From: DASRRB01 sp036732755
GTDB taxonomy: Bacteria > Planctomycetota > B15-G4 > SIAN01
Direction of reading: 5' to 3'
DNA length: 64,000 nt
Assembly (NCBI GenBank): GCA_036732755.1
Contig: DAINBU010000006.1
Span: forward strand, 22,769 to 86,768
The notes under the pieces were generated by a model that saw only the letters and a list, made by a program, of their open reading frames with translations, had not been told where the DNA came from and made no database searches. Position 1 is the stretch's first letter; every line of letters begins with the position of its first letter. Shown piece after piece: positions 61,007 to 64,000 of this stretch. Both the position numbers and the translations under genes were made by a program.

Positions 61007-62473
61007 ATGGACCTCCTTTCGCCGCTCGTCGCCGCCCTCCTCGCGGCCCAGGGCGCGCATCCGCTCGAGGCGAAGTTCGCGGCGCGGATCGACGAGCAGC
61101 GGCTGCTCCGGACGGTGCGCGAGTTGGTCGCGATCGGGCCGCGCATGGGCGGCACGCCGTCGGGCGACGCGGCGGCGAAGTACCACGCGCGGCTACTGCG
61201 CGACGCGGGCTACGAACCGGTGTCGCTGACCGATCCCCTGAAGCAGGCGTACCAGCCGCTCGCGGTCGACGCGGTCGTCGACGTCGACGGCGAGAAGATC
61301 GCGCTGAAGGACGGCACGCTCGCGTTCCACTCGCCGGGGATCGAGCGGACGACGCTGCCGCTGCGGACCGCGCCGCCGCCCGCCGACGAGGCGGCGCCCG
61401 AGCCCTACGCGCTGCTCGTCGACGGCGAGCGCTGGCCGCGGGAGCCGCAGCTCGAGCGCAAGCGCCAGCCGCGCGTCGTCCTCGCCCGCTTCGAGCGGCG
61501 CCTCGCCGACTCGACGCCGGTGATCCACGCGCCGCCCGGCTTCGCGGGCACGCTGCTCACGATCTCGGCGCGCGAGGCGAAGGCGATCGAGAAGGCGCTC
61601 GGCCCCGAGCCGGCGCCCGACGTCGAGCCGACGCTCACCCTCGAGGCGAAGGTGTTCGACGGCCGGGGCGCGCCGATCACCGTCTACGGCGACCTGCCGG
61701 CGCGCGCGCCCGGCGCGAAGGAACCGCTGAAGGACGCGCCGCTCCTGCTCTTCTGCGCGCACGGCGACTCCGACTCGGGCGGGCCGGGCGCCGACGACAA
61801 CGGCTCGGGCGACGCGGTCGTGCAGGAGCTGGCGGTCGCCTTCGCGGGCCTCGCGAAGGACGAGGCGCTCGCGCTCCCCTTCACGCTGCGCTTCCTGGTC
61901 TGGGGCAGCGAGATCCACTCGACCCGGGCGTACGTCGAGCGCATCCGCGCCGACGGCAGCGCGGCGCGCCACCTCGCGGTCGTCAACTTCGACGAGGCGG
62001 GCACCGGCGCGACGCGCGACTGCGTCTACTTCGAGCCCGACGACCTGAAGCTGAACGAGCCGCTGATCCGGCTCGGCCTGGGCATGGCGGCCGACTACGT
62101 CGGGAAGCCCGGCTTCTGGACCGAGTACACCAGCAACGCCTCGCTCGGCGGCACCGACAGCTACGAGTTCGCGCCGGGCTGGAATCGGGGCGGCGCGCCC
62201 GGCGACCTGCCGGCCATCACGATCTTCACGGCGGCGTGGGGCCATTCCGAGACGCCGGCGATCACGCCCGGATTCCTCTCGCCGCACTGGAAGGGCGGGA
62301 AAGACCGCATCGTGGTCGACTACTCGAAGGTCTACCACGAGACCGGAGACCGCCCCGAGAACACGACCGAGCTCGAACCCTTCGACATGGTCTGGGTCGC
62401 GCGCGCGGCGGGGCTGCTCACGCTGCGTCTCGCCGCCGCGCCCGACGTGGCGCGGCGCCTCCTCGCGCGCTGA
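61007..62473 (+). CDS. M28-family zinc aminopeptidase
   Basis: About 488 residues from the ATG at 61007 (another at 60995). It has a short hydrophobic N-terminus. Zinc-site motifs of M28 are visible: AHGDSDSGGPGADDNGSGDAV (His, Asp), GSEIHSTRAYVE (Glu) with NFDEAG, and a late His in AAWGHSET. An N-terminal domain of about 200 residues contains a protease-associated-like insertion. It is likely secreted or periplasmic, releasing amino acids from peptides. The start choice is uncertain because the nearest Shine-Dalgarno-like GGAG abuts it. Confidence 0.85.
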   Translation: MDLLSPLVAALLAAQGAHPLEAKFAARIDEQRLLRTVRELVAIGPRMGGTPSGDAAAKYHARLLRDAGYEPVSLTDPLKQAYQPLAVDAVVDVDGEKIALKDGTLAFHSPGIERTTLPLRTAPPPADEAAPEPYALLVDGERWPREPQLERKRQPRVVLARFERRLADSTPVIHAPPGFAGTLLTISAREAKAIEKALGPEPAPDVEPTLTLEAKVFDGRGAPITVYGDLPARAPGAKEPLKDAPLLLFCAHGDSDSGGPGADDNGSGDAVVQELAVAFAGLAKDEALALPFTLRFLVWGSEIHSTRAYVERIRADGSAARHLAVVNFDEAGTGATRDCVYFEPDDLKLNEPLIRLGLGMAADYVGKPGFWTEYTSNASLGGTDSYEFAPGWNRGGAPGDLPAITIFTAAWGHSETPAITPGFLSPHWKGGKDRIVVDYSKVYHETGDRPENTTELEPFDMVWVARAAGLLTLRLAAAPDVARRLLAR

Positions 62474-62612
62474 GGCGACGGCACTCTTTTCCAGCGCTTC
62501 GCCCGGCGCCTGGGTCCGATTCCTCGGGGGGGTGCTATCTTTCCGCGCCCGACCGGTCCGATGACGGACCCGATCGGCACGTCGCACGTCGGGTCGCAAC
62601 CGGGACCGTCGA

Positions 62613-63722
62613 ATGATCCGCAAGGCCCTCACCCAGCTGAAGATGGCGGCGCAGAACCCGGCGCAGGTCCGGCGCGTCCTCGCCTCCGAGCTGAAGCTGC
62701 GCGCCGGCGTCGAGATGCTGCGCAGCGTCGAGTTCGCCGTCACCTGGATCTGCAACCTGAAGTGCGAGTTCTGCTACGCCGAAGACCTGATGTACGCGCA
62801 GAAGCGCCCGCCCGATATTCCCGTCGAGGTGGTTCGCGACGTGATGAAGCAGGCGCGCAAGCTCGGGATGATCCACGTCAACATCACCGGCGGCGAGCCG
62901 ATGATCCGCAAGGACATCTACGAGCTGATCGACGTCATCCCGAAGGACATCGTTGTCTCGATCGTCACGAACTCGACGCTGCTCAGCGAAGAGAAGATCC
63001 GCCGGCTCAAGGAGGTCGGCGTCTCGACCATCCAGATGAGCTACGGCCTCTACTACCTGAAGAGCTTCAAGCGCGAGTACGCGCGCTACGCGCGGTCGCT
63101 CGGAATGGGCGTCACGCTCTCCGTCGTGAACATCAAGAGCGAGCGCGAGAACATCGAGACCGCGATGAAGATGGCCGAGGAGGACGACTGCAGCGTCCTC
63201 TGGAACTATCCGATGCGGTACAAGAACGACGGGCTCGACCCGGAACTCTACTGGAAGTACCGCGACAATCCGCGGGTCCGGGAAGACAACATGTTCTGGT
63301 TGGGCAAGAACCGCTGCCCCGCCGGCACGGCGAAGCTCTACCTCACGAACGACGGCGACGTGATGACCTGCGACCGCATCCACGGCTGCTTCGGCAACAT
63401 CCACAAGGAGCCGCTCGCGGTGATCTGGCGGCGCATGTACGACCTCTTCAAGGGCGTGAAGTCGTACTGCCTGCTCGAGACCTGCCCCAAGCAGTGGGCC
63501 GAGAACAACGAGAAGACCGGCAAGAACTACAGCCCGTCGCTGCTCGGCACGAGCGACGACGCCTTCAACGTCTTCAAGGGCACCCCGTTCGAGAAGCACA
63601 CGGTCCCGGCCACCCAGTTCACGCGCGAGATGCTGGCGTCGGCCAAAAACAAGTCGAAGGATCCGGCGCCGCCGGGCACGAATGCGCCGGACGCGCCGAT
63701 CCCCCTGCAGCGGGGCGGCTGA
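62613..63722 (+). CDS. Radical SAM enzyme with SPASM-like C-terminus
   Basis: A 369-residue protein. The iron-sulfur cluster site is WICNLKCEFCYAED (CxxxCxxC) at about residues 46-53, followed by VNITGGEPMIRKDIYELI, the GGEP motif. The C-terminal part contains CPAGTAKLYLTNDGDVMTCDRIHGCFGNI and YCLLETCPKQW, Cys clusters like SPASM auxiliary sites. Such enzymes often act on peptides or in cofactor synthesis; the substrate is unknown. It is not next to a visible peptide precursor, so a link to the RiPP locus 34 kb away is not supported. Confidence 0.88.
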   Translation: MIRKALTQLKMAAQNPAQVRRVLASELKLRAGVEMLRSVEFAVTWICNLKCEFCYAEDLMYAQKRPPDIPVEVVRDVMKQARKLGMIHVNITGGEPMIRKDIYELIDVIPKDIVVSIVTNSTLLSEEKIRRLKEVGVSTIQMSYGLYYLKSFKREYARYARSLGMGVTLSVVNIKSERENIETAMKMAEEDDCSVLWNYPMRYKNDGLDPELYWKYRDNPRVREDNMFWLGKNRCPAGTAKLYLTNDGDVMTCDRIHGCFGNIHKEPLAVIWRRMYDLFKGVKSYCLLETCPKQWAENNEKTGKNYSPSLLGTSDDAFNVFKGTPFEKHTVPATQFTREMLASAKNKSKDPAPPGTNAPDAPIPLQRGG

Positions 63723-63860
63723 CCCCGAAAGGGAGAATCGTCGGGGCGCATCGACCCGTCCTGCCGATCCATGGCTGGCGGGAGTCCCCGTCACGGGCCG
63801 TGGACCGGTACGTGCGCTGTCCACGGGCCCCGCTCCGCCTCCCCCCTCGGAACCTCCTCG

Positions 63861-64000
63861 ATGCCGCTCTCTGCTCCGGCCGCGTTGGTGGCGTTCGCGT
63901 CCCTCGTTTTCGTCCAGGATCCGGCCGGCGCCGACGACTCCTGCTGCCGCACCGAGCGCAAGGCGGTCGACCCGGCGCTCCTCCCCAAGGACCGCAAGTC
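63861..64000 (+). CDS. Start of a secreted protein (partial)
   Basis: An ATG at 63861 opens a frame that stays open to the right edge (46 codons). The first 20 residues (MPLSAPAALVAFASLVFVQD) form a plausible signal peptide. It is followed by a Cys-Cys and charged residues. The rest is outside the window, so no family can be given. Confidence 0.55.
   Translation, partial: MPLSAPAALVAFASLVFVQDPAGADDSCCRTERKAVDPALLPKDRK

Noticed and set aside
60703..62616. 637-residue plus-strand frame across the RNase P RNA and M28 gene
   Set aside because: Overlaps a conserved structural RNA and a convincing M28 gene in another frame.

Overview
The window is very GC-rich, with short intergenic gaps and strong GC3 bias, and one short run of N, so it looks like a draft genome or metagenome-assembled contig. 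Several features suggest Planctomycetota or a similar PVC/Acidobacteriota/Myxococcota-like lineage: an ECF sigma factor coupled to a giant Ser/Thr kinase-TPR protein, an ECF sigma factor fused to extracytoplasmic domains, a membrane sulfatase, caspase-like proteins, HEAT/vWA secreted proteins and small peptides carrying an LEERIAP signature. No 16S rRNA or other decisive marker is present, so this assignment is an inference.

Layout. 1-11.9 kb: anti-sigma factor (runs off the left edge) and its ECF sigma factor, a secreted M64 zinc peptidase split by an N gap, a beta-helix protein, a beta-propeller and regulator facing a DUF899 / DUF2182 pair, and a CBS-domain protein. 12.0-28.3 kb: a class I lanthipeptide-like RiPP locus. 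One minus-strand operon reads ECF sigma - Ser/Thr kinase - FAD oxidoreductase - precursor A2 - precursor A1 - LanC. A divergent plus-strand operon reads aldo/keto-reductase-like protein - precursor A3 - full-length LanB. A VAO-type flavin oxidase, a 34-residue mini-ORF and a PqqD-like/M50/HlyD fusion follow. The three precursors share a leader (KRFxIEKLEERIAPxKGGKGT) followed by short Cys/Ser/Thr-rich tails; A1 and A2 lie in a visible tandem duplication. 28.3-35.4 kb: a porin-cytochrome electron conduit (MtrB-like barrel, 13-heme lipoprotein, decaheme MtrC/OmcA-like lipoprotein) divergent from a hexaheme NapC/CymA-like quinol dehydrogenase.

35.5-47.7 kb: lipoprotein, VOC protein, secreted amidohydrolase, then a four-gene operon led by an ECF sigma factor fused through a membrane helix to a large periplasmic beta-domain region, an Asp/His-rich DUF4382 lipoprotein, an astacin/matrixin-like protease and a hydrolase-caspase fusion. 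47.8-64 kb: stress-type protein, SPFH/flotillin protein, RMD1-like membrane protein, Fis-type regulator, NYN RNase-like protein, split YeeE/YedE transporter, membrane sulfatase, membrane protein plus RuvX, a HEAT/vWA secreted protein, the RNase P RNA gene (minus strand, about 60495-60940), an M28 peptidase, a radical SAM protein and the start of another secreted protein.

The best candidate for an undescribed system is the 12-28 kb RiPP locus: LanB, LanC and three LEERIAP precursors are wired to a sigma factor and TPR kinase. It has two flavoenzymes and a degenerate AKR-like protein, but no recognisable LanT ABC transporter or LanP protease. The M50-HlyD fusion is the only candidate for maturation or export.
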